This document shows positions 18,535-27,294 of a stretch of 64,000 nucleotides of DNA, piece after piece. How positions within the stretch are numbered: position 1 is the stretch's first letter; every line of letters begins with the position of its first letter. The notes under the pieces were generated by a model. That model was not told the DNA's origin. It saw only the letters and a program-made list of their open reading frames with translations, and did no database searches. The position numbers were made by a program, and so were the translations under genes. Location: the NCBI RefSeq assembly GCF_026248685.1, contig NZ_CP111036.1:1054001-1118000 (forward strand), written 5' to 3'. This stretch comes from Haladaptatus caseinilyticus. Its GTDB lineage: Archaea > Halobacteriota > Halobacteria > Halobacteriales > Haladaptataceae.

Positions 18535-18543
18535 GCAAATACC
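18535..18543 (-). promoter_or_regulatory. hutU promoter TATA box
   Basis: GGTATTTGC on the minus strand, about 28 bases upstream of the hutU ATG. It lies only about 21 bases from the TATA box of the divergent regulator, so one bound protein could affect both promoters. Confidence 0.55.
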
Positions 18544-18564
18544 TCAGTCCCTGCGTTTGGAGGG

Positions 18565-18576
18565 TTATTTAAATAA
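18565..18576 (+). promoter_or_regulatory. TATA box of the divergent HTH regulator gene
   Basis: TTATTTAAATAA is a near-palindromic AT block about 28 bases before the ATG at 18598, which gives a leaderless transcript. Confidence 0.6.
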
Positions 18577-18597
18577 TTCGCGGAGAAATAGCGGACG

Positions 18598-19242
18598 ATG
18601 CACGAGGTCGTACTGCGAATCGAACAGCCCAGTGCCTGCGCCGACGCGACCCTGGGAACCGAGACGACCATCGAACTCTGGTGTAACGACCACTGTGACC
18701 TTCTCCACGTCAGCGGACCGATGGGAAAAGAGGCGCTAGCGCACCTCGAAGAACTCGTGGGCGTGCAGGAACTGCTGGTCGAAGGAAACGAGCGGCTGGC
18801 GATGACCGAAACGTGCCTAAAAGACCGCGAGACTGATACCATCGAAGCGTATCTCGCCCGACACAGCTGTCTACTCGTGCCACCCCTTCGATACGCGAAG
18901 GGTGAAAAGTGGTGCCGGATACTCGCACTCGATTCGAGCAATCTCACCGGACTCTATCGGGATTTGGTGGACGATTTTCCCGTCGTCGTCGAATCGAAGC
19001 GCGAGATTTCTACAGTCCCCGGTGACAGACCCCTTCTCACGCCAGAAACCGCGATTGCCGACCTCTCACCGCGTCAGCAGGAAGCGCTCGTCATCGCGCA
19101 CGAGATGGGTTATTATCGAATTCCGCGTGAAACGACGACGGCCGAAATTGCCGACGAGATGGAAATCGAACGCCGGACGTTGGAAGAGCATCTCCGTCGT
19201 GCGGAGAACAAGCTTGTCGATGGAATCATCGAGTTCTACTGA
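18598..19242 (+). CDS. Bat-type HTH_10 regulator, likely controlling hut genes
   Basis: This 214-residue protein has an N-terminal sensor-like region with several cysteines (SACADATLG, CNDHCDLLH, TCLKD, SCLLV) and a C-terminal helix-turn-helix of the bacterio-opsin activator type (LSPRQQEALVIAHEMGYYRIP..., about residues 160-214). The gene is divergent from hutU with 86 bases between the start codons and two facing TATA boxes. This makes it the best candidate for the histidine-pathway regulator. The effector is unknown; histidine or urocanate would be natural. Confidence 0.8.
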   Translation: MHEVVLRIEQPSACADATLGTETTIELWCNDHCDLLHVSGPMGKEALAHLEELVGVQELLVEGNERLAMTETCLKDRETDTIEAYLARHSCLLVPPLRYAKGEKWCRILALDSSNLTGLYRDLVDDFPVVVESKREISTVPGDRPLLTPETAIADLSPRQQEALVIAHEMGYYRIPRETTTAEIADEMEIERRTLEEHLRRAENKLVDGIIEFY

Positions 19243-20660
19243 AGCAAACCGAGTGCAGCGACGAAATGAGTCATCGCGGCGACGAGCGGGACGAGGATGG
19301 CGGTCCGAAGCACGAAGAGGAAGACGAGGTCACGGAAACGAATCGGCACATCGTTGAACATATCCATAATCATCGGACCGACGCTGGAGAAGAAGATGAG
19401 TTGCGAGACGGCGAGGACGGCAACGAAGAACTTCGCCATCGGGGCAGCATCCTTCGCGATGAGAACCGGCACGTACATCTCCGTGATGCCGACGATAGAG
19501 GCCGGTGCCACGACCTCCGCGTTTGGGATGCCGAGCAACGAAATCACGGGAACGAGCGGCGAGCCAAGGATTTCGAACGTCGGGGTGTACGCCGACAGAA
19601 GGACAGCAGCGAGGCCGACGGCGAGAATCGTTCCGAGGATGAGACTCGTCAGTTTCAGTCCATCGATGAAACCGCGTTTCGCGGCCTCGAAGATCGTCTC
19701 TCCCCGTTCGGCTTTGCCGACCGCTTCGCTCACGGCGAATCTGACGTATTCCGTCACCGATCCTCGAAACGGCATTTCGGGGTCGGGTTCGGCGATATAC
19801 TCGTTAGGCATGGTGCTGATAGGTGGTATTCGGACGAGAACGAAGCCACAGACCACGACACAGACGAAGTACGCGAGAAAAATGACCGGAAAGAGGGAGA
19901 GCAATCCGAGCGTGTCGGCGACGACGCCGACGAATCCGATGCTCACCGTCGAAAAACACGTCGCTATCGTGAACACGTCTCGCTTGTCGTAGCCGCCGCG
20001 CTCGAAGACGTTCCGGGTGACGTAGAGTCCGACACTGTACGAACCGACCCACGAGGCTAGGCTGTCGAGGGCAGCTCGTCCGGGAACCCGAAAGAGGGGC
20101 CGCATGAGTGGGCGGGACAGCGTCCCGACGAACTCCAAGCCGCCGAGTTCGACGAAGATGGTGATGAAAATCGCCCCGGTCGGGATGATAACGCCGACAC
20201 TGTACACCAGCGTTTCCCACATGAAGCCACCGGTTCCGGCGGTGTGGAGCCACTCCGGACCGAGCTTGAAGAACATGACCGGCGCGAGAAGCATGCCGAC
20301 CACCCGAAGGAACCAGAAAACGAGAGAACTGTCGTAGTAGGCGAGGTCGAGCGAGCCGAGACGCCGATCATCGAACTGCGCGATGGTGGTGAGCAAGCCA
20401 CCGGTAAGGATAATGAGAAGCGAGTAGATGCCCACAGCAGTTGGAAAGGTATCGGTGAGATAGCTCACAGCAACGTCGAATGGGACGGTTATCTGTCCAT
20501 CCCACGGAATCGGAAGGAGAAAGAAAAACGCACCCACGGCGAACGCGAAGACAAACTTCGCGACAGGTCGGGTGTCGAATTCGTTCAATTCGATATCATC
20601 GATGTCTCGAACGGTCGGCTCGGTATCCACGGTCCATTTCGATTCGTTCCCGGTAGACAT
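19236..20660 (-). CDS. YjiH family membrane protein with Gate domains, possible histidine-pathway transporter
   Basis: This 474-residue protein (MSTGNESKWTVDTEPTVR...) has a soluble acidic N-terminus, about ten hydrophobic segments and nucleoside-recognition (Gate) regions typical of YjiH proteins. The substrate of the family is not firmly known. Its position next to the hut operon suggests import of histidine or urocanate. The ATG at 20660 is preferred over an in-frame GTG two codons upstream because TTTATACC (minus strand, about 20686-20693) lies near the leaderless distance. The 3' end overlaps the HTH gene's 3' end by 7 bases. Confidence 0.82.
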   Translation of the reverse strand: MSTGNESKWTVDTEPTVRDIDDIELNEFDTRPVAKFVFAFAVGAFFFLLPIPWDGQITVPFDVAVSYLTDTFPTAVGIYSLLIILTGGLLTTIAQFDDRRLGSLDLAYYDSSLVFWFLRVVGMLLAPVMFFKLGPEWLHTAGTGGFMWETLVYSVGVIIPTGAIFITIFVELGGLEFVGTLSRPLMRPLFRVPGRAALDSLASWVGSYSVGLYVTRNVFERGGYDKRDVFTIATCFSTVSIGFVGVVADTLGLLSLFPVIFLAYFVCVVVCGFVLVRIPPISTMPNEYIAEPDPEMPFRGSVTEYVRFAVSEAVGKAERGETIFEAAKRGFIDGLKLTSLILGTILAVGLAAVLLSAYTPTFEILGSPLVPVISLLGIPNAEVVAPASIVGITEMYVPVLIAKDAAPMAKFFVAVLAVSQLIFFSSVGPMIMDMFNDVPIRFRDLVFLFVLRTAILVPLVAAMTHFVAALGLLQ

Positions 20661-20786
20661 TGACACACAAATTGTAGCTGAAAAGGGTATAAATCATACC
20701 ACCGTGTGCGGTGTCTTTTAAATAGTAGGTGGAACCGCTCGTCTGACGAAACCTTAAGTACTGTCAGACCGGTAATGTACACAACA

Positions 20787-21191
20787 ATGGGCAACAAAAA
20801 CAAGACGATCTCCTTCCGGGTCAACGAGGACGCCTTCGAAACCCTGCGGGAGATCGCCGAAAAACGTGACATTTCGCTGTCGGCCGTGTTCCGCGATTAT
20901 GTGGACATGCTGGTCGCCCACGACGGGAAGGTACAAGTGGTTCCGGAAAACCGAGTTACCGACGTCGACGAAACGTCGTTCCCACCGAAAGTCGAAGTGC
21001 CGAAGAGTTTCGTTCGCGAGCACGAGCGCCTCGAACTGGAAGCGGACCATCTCCGCGACCAACTACAAGAACACAAACAGTACGTTCGTCATCTAAAATC
21101 GAAAGTGGACGACAACACGGAGGAGGAAGTCATCCAGCTGGAAGAACTGGATGACGAACTGGAAAACGACGAGCCGTTCCGGCTCGGCTGA
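20787..21191 (+). CDS. Small ribbon-helix-helix-like DNA-binding protein
   Basis: This 134-residue protein (MGNKNKTISFRVNEDAFETL...) starts with a strand-helix-helix unit, as in CopG/MetJ-type repressors (residues 6-50, ending SAVFRDYVDMLVAHDG). The rest is a coiled-coil-like acidic region that may dimerise. A second in-frame ATG four codons upstream (20775) is possible. The TATA-like CCTTAAGTA at 20751-20759 fits either start. No target is evident. Confidence 0.75.
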   Translation: MGNKNKTISFRVNEDAFETLREIAEKRDISLSAVFRDYVDMLVAHDGKVQVVPENRVTDVDETSFPPKVEVPKSFVREHERLELEADHLRDQLQEHKQYVRHLKSKVDDNTEEEVIQLEELDDELENDEPFRLG

Positions 21192-21214
21192 GCCGATAGG
21201 GCCATAGAAACCGA

Positions 21215-21670
21215 CTATCCCGACAGCGAGCGTTTCTTGCGCCGTGCCTGTTCTTCCGCTTCGTGGTCATTCTCCACGTTGGCGAGTTCCTCGACGGCTT
21301 CCAGCGTACGCACTGAGTTGTCCAAAAAGGATAGCACGTCGCCGGAATAGGCGTACACCATGTAGTCGTCGCTCATCACGTCAACGATGGCGTCCGGGCC
21401 GAGTCCACCCTCCCGCAGTTCGAGCAGATACCGCATGAACTTCCGCTCCGGACAGCCACAGTACGGGTTGCTCTGGCAGTCACAGTCGAGGAAGTCCTCG
21501 GCAAAGTCGAGAACTCTGTCCCGCGTCGCACCGTCCAGCTTTTGCATTCCATCGCCCTGAAACAGGATATCCAGCGTCGCACCCTTGAACGCTCCTTTCG
21601 GGATGTTCGTCTCTAGTTGGGAGGAGATTTGACGATGGTTTTTGACGTAGATTTTGTCCGTGATAGCCAC
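21215..21670 (-). CDS. Conserved haloarchaeal protein with Cys cluster (possibly DUF5814)
   Basis: This 151-residue protein (MAITDKIYVKNHRQISSQLE...) contains CDCQSNPYCGCPERKF, four cysteines within ten residues, suggestive of a metal site. A similar domain, as I recall, is found alone and also attached to haloarchaeal helicases, but I cannot confirm the family number. The C-terminus is charged (EEQARRKKRSLSG). It is convergent with the ribbon-helix-helix gene. Confidence 0.72.
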   Translation of the reverse strand: MAITDKIYVKNHRQISSQLETNIPKGAFKGATLDILFQGDGMQKLDGATRDRVLDFAEDFLDCDCQSNPYCGCPERKFMRYLLELREGGLGPDAIVDVMSDDYMVYAYSGDVLSFLDNSVRTLEAVEELANVENDHEAEEQARRKKRSLSG

Positions 21671-21832
21671 GCTTATGCGATTCGTATTCGGTTCTGCCGG
21701 ATAAGCGTGTCGTCAACGGGGAGAGGTAGACGGAGGTACTGAACATTTACAGAATTCTGTATCATCTGCTGTCGTCGGAAATTACAGCGACGAGACCGAC
21801 GATTGCCGACTCCAAATACCGCCACCGCGTGC

Positions 21833-21865
21833 GGGCGAGTGTGCCGACCGCTGGCGCACTCGCCC
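21833..21865. repeat. Inverted repeat 1 in divergent intergenic region
   Basis: GGGCGAGTGTGCC (21833-21845) faces GGCGCACTCGCCC (21853-21865) with a 7-base loop. The arms match at 12 of 13 positions, and the exception forms a G-U pair in RNA. Confidence 0.8.
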
Positions 21866-21893
21866 TTGGCGTCCCCCGACCTCCCCGGGCATA

Positions 21894-21926
21894 CGGACAG
21901 TTCGCGCAAGGCGCGCGAACTGTCCG
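21894..21926. repeat. Inverted repeat 2 in divergent intergenic region
   Basis: CGGACAGTTCGCGC (21894-21907) is the perfect reverse complement of GCGCGAACTGTCCG (21913-21926), with a 5-base loop AAGGC. The 14-base perfect arms make a very stable hairpin on either strand. Confidence 0.9.
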
Positions 21927-22019
21927 CATCGCGCTTCCTGAAGGATGTGAAAATTCGAGGAACCAATTGCGAGTCGGGAAGCCATCGAAATCAAATAGTT
22001 TGTAGAAGTAATTGGAGCA

Positions 22020-22457
22020 ATGGCAAGTCTTTCCGAGCGATGGTTTAGTCGATTTTCCGACGATTGGGAAGACTCTTCGACTGTACGAGGATTTTTCGGC
22101 GGGTTATGGCAGATAGGGCTTCAAATCGTACTCTACATCTTACTGTTGAATCTCACTGATTCGCTCGGAATCACATCATTTGACAGTTCGCAGAAAGCAA
22201 ATGCGGTCATAATTTGGGTTGCGGTGTTTCTCGGCGTCCTTCTCGGAGGTGGAGTGAACTATCTCCACTACACCCGAGAGCGATTCAAACAACTCGGACG
22301 GACGTTTACCTACCGGACCACGATGATTATCGGAGTCTATGGTCTGTATCTGGTTCTCTTCTCGATTCACCCGGTTCACGGGATTATGTTCGCACTCGCC
22401 AACATCGTCGCCAAAATCCTTCTTCTCCTCGGAATGACAATATCCAGAAAACTGTAA
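22020..22457 (+). CDS. Small four-helix membrane protein, unknown
   Basis: This 145-residue protein (MASLSERWFSRFSDDWEDSS...) has four hydrophobic segments (about residues 32-50, 63-82, 96-115 and 122-140) and short loops. Its DNA is more AT-rich than that of its neighbours and it lacks the usual acidic surface, so it may have been acquired. A TATA-like block at 21988-21997 lies about 27 bases before the ATG. I do not recognise the family. Confidence 0.6.
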   Translation: MASLSERWFSRFSDDWEDSSTVRGFFGGLWQIGLQIVLYILLLNLTDSLGITSFDSSQKANAVIIWVAVFLGVLLGGGVNYLHYTRERFKQLGRTFTYRTTMIIGVYGLYLVLFSIHPVHGIMFALANIVAKILLLLGMTISRKL

Positions 22458-22478
22458 TCGCGGCTCGAGAGCCGGAAA

Positions 22479-23321
22479 TCAGTGTTCGCGCGTAGCGACG
22501 AACTCCGCAAAATCACGTAGGTAGTCCAATGCCGCCGAGTCCGGGGCATCGACGCGGCCGAGCGCGGCGAGTGCCGCATCGGACTGCTCGTGGGCCAGTT
22601 CGTTGGCTTCGTCCGCACTGAGGTCAGTGACCTGCACGATGGATGGGCGGCCGATTTCCTCGTCCTGTCCCGTCGGCTTTCCGAGGTCGTCGGGGTCGGC
22701 TGTCTCGTCCAAGACATCGTCCCGAATCTGGAACGCGATGCCGACGCGCTCCGCGTACTCCCCGAACGCATCGACCGTTTCCGGGTCGGCCTCCGCGGCA
22801 ATCGCACCGAGTTCGGCGGCGGCGCGGAACAGGGCGCCCGTCTTCCGCCGTGCGAGTTCCATGTATTCGGACTGATTCGACGGCAAATCGACGAGTTCCG
22901 ATGCTTCGCCCATCCCGAGTTCGATCATCGATTCGGCGACGACTTCCATTGCTCGAGGCTGTGAGGAAAACAGTTCGAACGCCTCGCCAAGCATTCCGTC
23001 GCTGGCAATGATGGCCGGGCCGTAGCCGTATTCCGCCCACGCGCTTGGCGTCCCTCGACGTACGTCCGAACGGTCGATGATGTCGTCCACCACCAGCGAC
23101 GCATCGTGAACGAGTTCGATACCAACGCCGAAATCCACGGCGTCTTTGGCATCACCACCCGCCGCTTCGCAAACCAACATGGCCACCGTCGGTCGAACAC
23201 GCTTTCCACCCGAGAGCGCAGTATGTGCCAATCGCTCCGACAGTTCGCGTGGCTCGACCCGCTCGACGACTTCCTCCAACCGGTCTTCGACGAGCGTCCT
23301 GCGGGCCATCAGGTACTCCAT
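22479..23321 (-). CDS. Polyprenyl (geranylgeranyl) diphosphate synthase
   Basis: This trans-prenyl chain-elongating enzyme probably makes C15-C20 diphosphates for archaeal lipids or for quinones and carotenoids. The 280-residue protein has the first Asp-rich motif in ASLVVDDIIDRSDVRRG, the second in AFQIRDDVLDETADP, and SGGKRVRPTV near the N-terminus. It is shorter than the usual 300-350 residues, mainly at the ends. A TATA-like GTATTTGC (minus strand, 23347-23354) lies about 29 bases from the ATG. Product length cannot be read from the sequence alone. Confidence 0.88.
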   Translation of the reverse strand: MEYLMARRTLVEDRLEEVVERVEPRELSERLAHTALSGGKRVRPTVAMLVCEAAGGDAKDAVDFGVGIELVHDASLVVDDIIDRSDVRRGTPSAWAEYGYGPAIIASDGMLGEAFELFSSQPRAMEVVAESMIELGMGEASELVDLPSNQSEYMELARRKTGALFRAAAELGAIAAEADPETVDAFGEYAERVGIAFQIRDDVLDETADPDDLGKPTGQDEEIGRPSIVQVTDLSADEANELAHEQSDAALAALGRVDAPDSAALDYLRDFAEFVATREH

Positions 23322-23363
23322 TCATCTGTGCTTCAGGACGGGGCACGCAAATACGTGACGGGT

Positions 23364-24086
23364 TCAGTTTGCTGTCATCACTGCGCGCACCGACAAAAAC
23401 GTCGGCTCCCGTGAAACGCGGGCGAACGTTTCCGGGTCTTTCTCTCGAAACGTCTCGGTCGGTTGGGATTCCTCGATGCGGTCGAGTCGAAACCCAGATT
23501 CGAGGAGAGGGTTCAGTATCGCGGCGAGCGGTCGGCGGTACGTCGGAACCTCCACCGGGTCGCCGAAACCAGCCCAAACCGCGCTCACGACTTCCGTCTC
23601 GAAGTAGTTCTCCGGGTCAAAATAGAAGTAATCCGCGATGGGGTGACCGGACGAGAAGACGAGAACGCCGTCAGCACGAAGTACCCGGGCGAGTTCCGAG
23701 AAAAGTGATTTCCAATCTTCGACGTAATCGAACGCCAGCGAACTGTAGACGAGGTCGAATCGCTCCGATTCGAAGGGAAGTTCCTTGCCGAAATCACACC
23801 GCAAAAAGTCCGCGTTCGGTACTCGTTCGCGGGAATGAGAGAGCATCGCCTTACTCGCGTCGATACCGGTTACTTCCGCGCCTTCGTTTAGCAGGTGTTC
23901 GGTCGTAATGCCCGGGCCACATCCCGCATCCAGTACGTTCATGCCCGATACATCCGGCAACAAGCCCTGCGTTGTCGGGCGTTCGAGATCAGCGTTGAAC
24001 GGTTTCGTCGGCGCACGCTCGGCATAGCTGTCTGCCAACTGCTCGTATGCGTCGAGGGCCAGCGGCAGGTCTCCGTCGTCGCTCAT
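23364..24086 (-). CDS. Class I SAM-dependent methyltransferase (UbiE-like)
   Basis: The 240-residue protein contains the SAM-binding motif NVLDAGCGPGITTE (near residue 50), the acidic strand end VTGIDAS, and the post-motif region RFDLVYSSLAFDYVEDW. It matches the Methyltransf_11 type. The substrate is unknown. The ATG at 24086 is preferred over a GTG three codons upstream. It is transcribed toward the prenyl synthase gene but starts independently. Confidence 0.82.
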   Translation of the reverse strand: MSDDGDLPLALDAYEQLADSYAERAPTKPFNADLERPTTQGLLPDVSGMNVLDAGCGPGITTEHLLNEGAEVTGIDASKAMLSHSRERVPNADFLRCDFGKELPFESERFDLVYSSLAFDYVEDWKSLFSELARVLRADGVLVFSSGHPIADYFYFDPENYFETEVVSAVWAGFGDPVEVPTYRRPLAAILNPLLESGFRLDRIEESQPTETFREKDPETFARVSREPTFLSVRAVMTAN

Positions 24087-24169
24087 AATCTGCACTCGGC
24101 GAGAACCGTCAAAAAGGTCGCTAATTGAACTACGCTCGTCGTTCGGGTGAAAATACGAACCGAGCGATC

Positions 24170-25123
24170 CTAGCTGAACTGCTCGGTGAGTTCAGGGACG
24201 ACTTCGAACAGGTCGCCGACGATTCCGTAATCCGCGATGTCGAAGATAGGTGCGTTCGGGTCGGTGTTGATGGCGATGATGGTGTCCGCACCTTTCATTC
24301 CGGCAACGTGCTGCACCGCGCCGGAGATACCGATTGCGAGATACACTTGTGGCGTGACCTGCGCGCCCGACTGACCGACCTGACGGTTCTTGGGGAGCCA
24401 GCCGTTGTCCACGATCGGACGCGAGGATGCGAGGGTCGCGCCAGTTGCCTCCACGAGGTCTTCGATGAGCGGGAGGTTGTCCTCCTCCTCGATACCGCGA
24501 CCGATACTGACGATGAACTCGGCTTCGCTGATATCCACGTCGCCACTGCCGACCTCCTCGAAACCAGTGACGGTCGAGCGAACTGCTGCTTCATCAACGT
24601 CGAAATCGAACGCGGAGACCTCGGCATCACCGACACCTTCGGCCGTCGGCCATTCCGCACCACGAGTCGTGATGGCGAACTGGTCTCCCTCGACCTCCAC
24701 GGTCGTCTCGACTTTCGAACCGTACATCTCGCGGGTCGCTGTGAGCGTTCCGTCGTACTCGAAGCCGATGGCGTCCGTTACGAGCGGCAGGTCCAGTCGG
24801 TTGGCGACTGCGGGCGCGTAATCTAGTCCGTTTACGCTGTTCGGCATGAGGACGAACGCCGGCGCGAGGTCGTTGTACAGTGCTTCGATGGCCTGCACGT
24901 AGACGTCGTGGTTGAATTCCTCGCCGTTTTCGACGGTGTGGATGGTATCTACACCCTCTCGATTCAGGCTATCGGCAAATGAATCCACGTCGCCGCTGAT
25001 GACTGCGAGATGAAGATCGCCACCGGCATCGTCGGCGAGTTCACGGCCTGCAGAGATGACTTCGAAGCTCTCGTCGCGGAGTTCACCACGTCGATGTTCC
25101 GTGATGGCAAGCACGTCGCTCAT
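24170..25123 (-). CDS. etfA: Electron transfer flavoprotein subunit alpha
   Basis: EtfA carries the FAD that passes electrons from acyl-CoA or other dehydrogenases to the quinone pool. The 317-residue protein ends with the conserved FAD-binding domain: ASSRPIVDNGWLPKNRQVGQ, GISGAVQHVAGM, INTDPNAPIF and ADYGIVGDL. It overlaps etfB by 4 bases (ATGA), so the two are co-translated. Confidence 0.95.
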   Translation of the reverse strand: MSDVLAITEHRRGELRDESFEVISAGRELADDAGGDLHLAVISGDVDSFADSLNREGVDTIHTVENGEEFNHDVYVQAIEALYNDLAPAFVLMPNSVNGLDYAPAVANRLDLPLVTDAIGFEYDGTLTATREMYGSKVETTVEVEGDQFAITTRGAEWPTAEGVGDAEVSAFDFDVDEAAVRSTVTGFEEVGSGDVDISEAEFIVSIGRGIEEEDNLPLIEDLVEATGATLASSRPIVDNGWLPKNRQVGQSGAQVTPQVYLAIGISGAVQHVAGMKGADTIIAINTDPNAPIFDIADYGIVGDLFEVVPELTEQFS

Positions 25124-25911
25124 TCTGCCACCCCCTTCTCGCGAAGCACTTCAGCCAGTTTCCCGGCGGTTTCGTCGGCGCTACCCTCGAAGATTTCTGC
25201 GTCACTCTCGCTCTCGGGTTCGTACATATTGGTCAGCGTCAGGTCGCTCTGCACCGCGTCGGCATCGAGACCGAGGTCGGTGAGCGTTTTGGGTGCGATT
25301 TCTTTGGATTGGGCCTGTCGGATACCACGCAGACTTGCGTATCGTGGTTCGTTGATACCTGTCTGAATCGTGAGCACCGCAGGAAGCTCCACGTCGGTCA
25401 GTTCCTCGACACCACCCTCCAGTTCGCGGTGGACGTGTGCGACACCGGCGTCGGCGTCCATGTCGAGGTCATTTACGACTGCAGCCCATTCGAAATCGAT
25501 ATCGTCGGCGAGTGCAACTCCGGTTGCGCCGAATGCATCGTCGCCCGCCTGCACACCAGTCAACACGAGATCGGGTTCTTCCTCAGCAACGACGGCGGAG
25601 AGGATCTGAACCTTCGTTTCGGTGTCGAGCAGGTCAACGTCCTCGAACGATTCGTCCCAGACGCGAATCGAACGGTCCGCACCTTTTGCGAGCGCCATTC
25701 GAATCGTTTCTTCGGCACGCTCGGGACCGATGGTGACGGTGACGACTTCGTCGGCCACACCTGCTTCGTTCAGTTGAACGCCTTCTTCGACGGCGTAATC
25801 GTCCCACTCGTTGAGGTCGTATTCGAGGTATCGGTCGTCAACCTCGGTTCCCTCGACTTCGAAGTCATCCGCGAGTTCGGCGACTTCTTTGACGGTTACA
25901 AGGACCTTCAT
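25120..25911 (-). CDS. etfB: Electron transfer flavoprotein subunit beta
   Basis: EtfB is the AMP-binding partner of EtfA. The 263-residue protein begins MKVLVTVKEVAELADDFEVE and contains the signature region PAVLTIQTGINEPRYASLRG. The ATG at 25911 is chosen over a TTG two codons upstream. No acyl-CoA dehydrogenase or ETF dehydrogenase gene is adjacent, so the electron donor is not defined by context. Confidence 0.95.
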   Translation of the reverse strand: MKVLVTVKEVAELADDFEVEGTEVDDRYLEYDLNEWDDYAVEEGVQLNEAGVADEVVTVTIGPERAEETIRMALAKGADRSIRVWDESFEDVDLLDTETKVQILSAVVAEEEPDLVLTGVQAGDDAFGATGVALADDIDFEWAAVVNDLDMDADAGVAHVHRELEGGVEELTDVELPAVLTIQTGINEPRYASLRGIRQAQSKEIAPKTLTDLGLDADAVQSDLTLTNMYEPESESDAEIFEGSADETAGKLAEVLREKGVAE

Positions 25912-26012
25912 AATCAATTCCTTTCCGGGTAGGGGGTAAACGTTTTCGAAACAGTCGACAATGCACGAACAGTACTAATCGATTATCTTACTCGTTTCGT
26001 CGGGTCGTGGAG

Positions 26013-27140
26013 TTATTCGTCGTCGAAATCGACGATATCCTCATCGGGGAGCGTAATGAGGTTCTCGCGGCCGATTCGAAGTTTATCCACCCGGTTTTCC
26101 TTGTCCATCGCCGAGAGAAGCTGTGACACCTTAGCGTTCGACCAATTCGTTTCAGTGACTATTTTCGCCTGTTTCATTCGCCCACCGTTCCGTTTCAGCA
26201 GGTGTTCGACGCGTTCCTCGTCCGACAGCAGTTCGACGTTGGGTTCGTCGTTCTCCGACGCAGAACCGTCCCCGATAGCGGAAGCCGAGTCCGCTTCCTC
26301 CGCTGCAACGGGCGGTTCTTGTCGGGGGTCGTCTACCGATTTATCCTCGCGCCGTTGCATCAAGACGTACACTCCCACAGCCCCAGTGCTAACGACGAGC
26401 AACAAGAGGAAGACGTTCGTCGCTGAGAGGATCGATTTCGGACCGTTGCCTCCCGTTTTCGTGTATGTGACGTCGATTCTTTCGGTATCGGTATTTAGCG
26501 CCTTCGGCCCCTCTATCGTTATCGTCGCGTTGCTGTGACCGAAGTTTGGTGAGTTCTGGATTCGATAGCCGGTCGGCCCTTCGATGATCAGTCGCTGGTC
26601 GGCAGTGAGCGAACCGAGCCACGTCGATGTGCCGTCATCGAGTAAAAACGCATCACCGAGAATTATTTTGTCACCCTTGACCTGCGTGAAATTCGTCCAG
26701 ACGAACGTGAGCGACAGCGTGTGAGTCGTGTTCCCGGGCGTGTATTTCCGTTCCGAATCGAGAATTTTCATCTCGCGGCCCGTCTCCGATTCCACCTTCC
26801 GAGCGATTCGAATGAACACGTCTTTGGAGGGACCGATGGCCCCGCCGCTGTTTTCGAAATCCCTCCCGAGCTCTTTGAACGCCGCTGTTTCGTTCTCGTT
26901 TTGCGTCGTGAACACCATCGAAACATTCCACCGAGCGTCACCGTCAGGCTGTGGTGTGATACGAATCGTCGTTCCGTTTGCCGTTTCGTTCGCTGCAGAC
27001 GGGTTCACAGCGGCGCTCTCGACGCCGGGCGAATCACCGACGACAGCCGAGGACGCCTGCCGCGTGTCACCTGCAACAACCGCGGAACCCACGACGAGGA
27101 GGGTAAGGAAGACCACGAGGAGGGCGGAATGTGACCGCAT
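26013..27140 (-). CDS. Membrane-anchored winged-helix protein with extracellular domain
   Basis: This 375-residue protein starts MRSHSALLVVFLTLLVVGSA, an N-terminal signal segment. It continues with an external beta-rich domain (about residues 25-245, with several N-x-S/T sites), then one transmembrane helix (NVFLLLLVVSTGAVGVYVLM, about residues 250-272) and a cytoplasmic tail. The tail has an acidic Pro/Ala/Glu linker and a winged helix (DEERVEHLLKRNGGRMKQAK..., about residues 300-365). This is the layout of a one-component membrane regulator. A TATA-like GTATTTTC (minus strand, 27162-27169) sits about 25 bases before the ATG. It is divergent from the surface-protein/pilin pair. Confidence 0.75.
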   Translation of the reverse strand: MRSHSALLVVFLTLLVVGSAVVAGDTRQASSAVVGDSPGVESAAVNPSAANETANGTTIRITPQPDGDARWNVSMVFTTQNENETAAFKELGRDFENSGGAIGPSKDVFIRIARKVESETGREMKILDSERKYTPGNTTHTLSLTFVWTNFTQVKGDKIILGDAFLLDDGTSTWLGSLTADQRLIIEGPTGYRIQNSPNFGHSNATITIEGPKALNTDTERIDVTYTKTGGNGPKSILSATNVFLLLLVVSTGAVGVYVLMQRREDKSVDDPRQEPPVAAEEADSASAIGDGSASENDEPNVELLSDEERVEHLLKRNGGRMKQAKIVTETNWSNAKVSQLLSAMDKENRVDKLRIGRENLITLPDEDIVDFDDE

Positions 27141-27262
27141 ACCCTTGTGTGGTAAATCGGGAAAGAAAATACTTTCCATCCACGCGATAAAACATCAGTG
27201 GCAGATCTGAATGATTTCTCGCTCGTTTGCCTATTCAAACAACTGCCTCGGAATCCCGTATG

Positions 27263-27270
27263 TATTTTAA
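27263..27270 (+). promoter_or_regulatory. TATA box of the surface protein / pilin operon
   Basis: TATTTTAA lies 28 bases before the ATG at 27295. The 154-base divergent region contains this and the promoter of the membrane-anchored regulator. Confidence 0.55.
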
Positions 27271-27294
27271 CGAGGACGTGCGTACAGCATTCAC

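Larger units (their letters stand above)
21671..22019. other. 349-base divergent intergenic region with two strong hairpins
   Basis: The region separates the Cys-cluster gene (minus) from a small membrane protein gene (plus). Its flanks are AT-rich, but the middle (about 21830-21930) is GC-rich and holds two consecutive inverted repeats, listed separately. I see no ORF of halophile character here. The TATA-like AAATCAAATA at 21988-21997 probably serves the gene at 22020. Confidence 0.6.

Noticed and set aside
16682-18739. Open plus-strand frame of about 685 codons opposite hutU
   Set aside because: It mirrors hutU codon structure in GC-rich DNA, has an Arg/Phe/Val-rich composition unlike halophile proteins, and shows no domain.
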